Source of the DNA: Adhaeribacter soli | GTDB lineage: Bacteria > Bacteroidota > Bacteroidia > Cytophagales > Hymenobacteraceae | DNA: 64,000 nt | Reading direction: 5' to 3' | Assembly: GCF_008727925.1 (NCBI RefSeq) | Contig: NZ_VTWT01000002.1 | Span: 650,796-714,795, forward strand | Translations under genes and position numbers: made by a program | The notes under the pieces: model-generated | Told to the model about the DNA's origin: nothing | The model's input: the letters and a program-made list of their open reading frames with translations, nothing else | The model's database searches: none | Shown: positions 63,554 to 64,000 of the stretch, piece after piece | How the letters are laid out: each line of letters begins with the position of its first letter | How positions within the stretch are numbered: position 1 is the first letter of the stretch

Positions 63554-64000
63554 ATGCAAAAACCTCTACCCAAACAAATCCTAAAGGCCACGATCCTGCT
63601 TTTCTGGTGTCTGGCAACTGCACTTTCAACCTCAGCCCAAAGCTGGCAACCGCTTGGGCCTGATGATTTCAACCAGCCTTCCTTTAATTCTGCAGCCTAT
63701 CCTTCCCTGGCGCTGGATGGCAGCGGCACCCCTTATGTAGCTTACGTGGATAGAGGCAATGGCTATAAAACTACCGTGAAGAAGTTTAACGGCACAACTT
63801 GGGTAGATGTCGGTGCTCCCGGCTTCTCGGCTGGTCAGGCATCTTTCACTTCCCTGGCGCTGGATGGCAGCGGCACCCCTTATGTAGCTTACGGGGATAA
63901 AGGCAACGGCAATAAAGCTACCGTGATGAAGTTTAATGGCACAACCTGGGTAGATGTCGGTACGCCCGGCTTCTCGGCTGGTCAGGCAGACTACACTTCT
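63554..64000 (+). CDS. Secreted 49-residue-repeat protein, N-terminal part
   Basis: Cut by the window end; 149 residues visible from the ATG at 63554. The signal peptide (KATILLFWCLATALSTSAQ) precedes SWQPLGPDDFNQPSF and then repeats of 49 residues: YPSLALDGSGTPYVAYVDRG, FNGTTWVDVGAPGFSAGQAS, then TSLALDGSGTPYVAYGDKG. The pattern resembles beta-propeller-like repeats of sialidase or BNR type found in secreted Bacteroidota proteins. A T9SS sorting domain is likely at the unseen C-terminus but cannot be confirmed here. Confidence 0.8.
   Translation, partial: MQKPLPKQILKATILLFWCLATALSTSAQSWQPLGPDDFNQPSFNSAAYPSLALDGSGTPYVAYVDRGNGYKTTVKKFNGTTWVDVGAPGFSAGQASFTSLALDGSGTPYVAYGDKGNGNKATVMKFNGTTWVDVGTPGFSAGQADYTS
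63704..64000 (+). repeat. 147-bp coding tandem repeats
   Basis: TCCCTGGCGCTGGATGGCAG begins at 63704 and again at 63851, and the matching position of a third unit is reached at 63998. The first two units differ at few positions. Period 147 bases equals 49 codons, so unit number can vary in frame. Confidence 0.85.

Overview
The window looks like chromosome of a Bacteroidota bacterium, most likely Cytophagales (Hymenobacteraceae-like; this rank is inferred). The signs are the type IX secretion (T9SS) outer-membrane protein SprA, T9SS sorting domains at protein ends, the DUF4292 lipoprotein, the rpsU-xerC-hpf cluster, TAnnTTTG-type -7 boxes and very few Shine-Dalgarno sequences. There is no rRNA, tRNA, CRISPR array, prophage or transposase gene that I can see. 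Most genes are core genes. The unusual material is the intergenic DNA.

Layout. 1-6.6 kb: end of dut, then a sugar nucleotidyltransferase, a TPR protein, a DUF4292 lipoprotein and an EnvC-like amidase activator, then a lipoprotein (envelope biogenesis). 6.9-11.4 kb: a GAF-LytTR regulator facing a tatA-gatA-lytic transglycosylase run. 12-24.5 kb: maeB-ruvA-sprA-gcvH-vanZ-like, then an M28 peptidase. 24.7-36.4 kb: two large T9SS-sorted surface proteins around a radical SAM protein. 36.6-48.4 kb, minus strand: uvrB; then ykvA-like, aroE, dedA, phosphosulfolactate synthase-like, TPR, NAD-epimerase, CpsB-like phosphatase, Wzc kinase and Wza-like export protein, read from 48.4 kb downwards. 48.6-53.9 kb: outer-membrane protein, acyl-CoA dehydrogenase, rpsU-xerC-hpf, thioesterase and two small membrane proteins. 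54.2-55.5 kb: metK. 55.9-60.5 kb: ABC ATPase, membrane fusion protein, FtsX-type permease and TolC-like channel, which together could form a tripartite exporter. 60.6-62.6 kb: two tandem PAP2-family paralogues. Then a GNAT acetyltransferase and the start of a secreted 49-residue-repeat protein cut by the window end.

Intergenic DNA holds two recurring structures. (1) Palindromic elements: an outer inverted repeat that often encloses two short perfect hairpins (242-532, 53958-54128, 55755-55871), dispersed single palindromes (24524, 31870, 52505, 55652), and a hairpin with stem TCGGTCTGTG present four times at 38.9-39.1 and 58.9-59.0 kb. They resemble REP/REPIN or MITE elements. (2) Short arrays with a strict 7- or 8-bp period that start at or just after stop codons (sprA, uvrB, acyl-CoA dehydrogenase, hpf, ftsX-like), some with an inverted partner array before the next gene. 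These arrays are the best candidate here for something poorly described. All family assignments come from reading the sequence; no database search was run.
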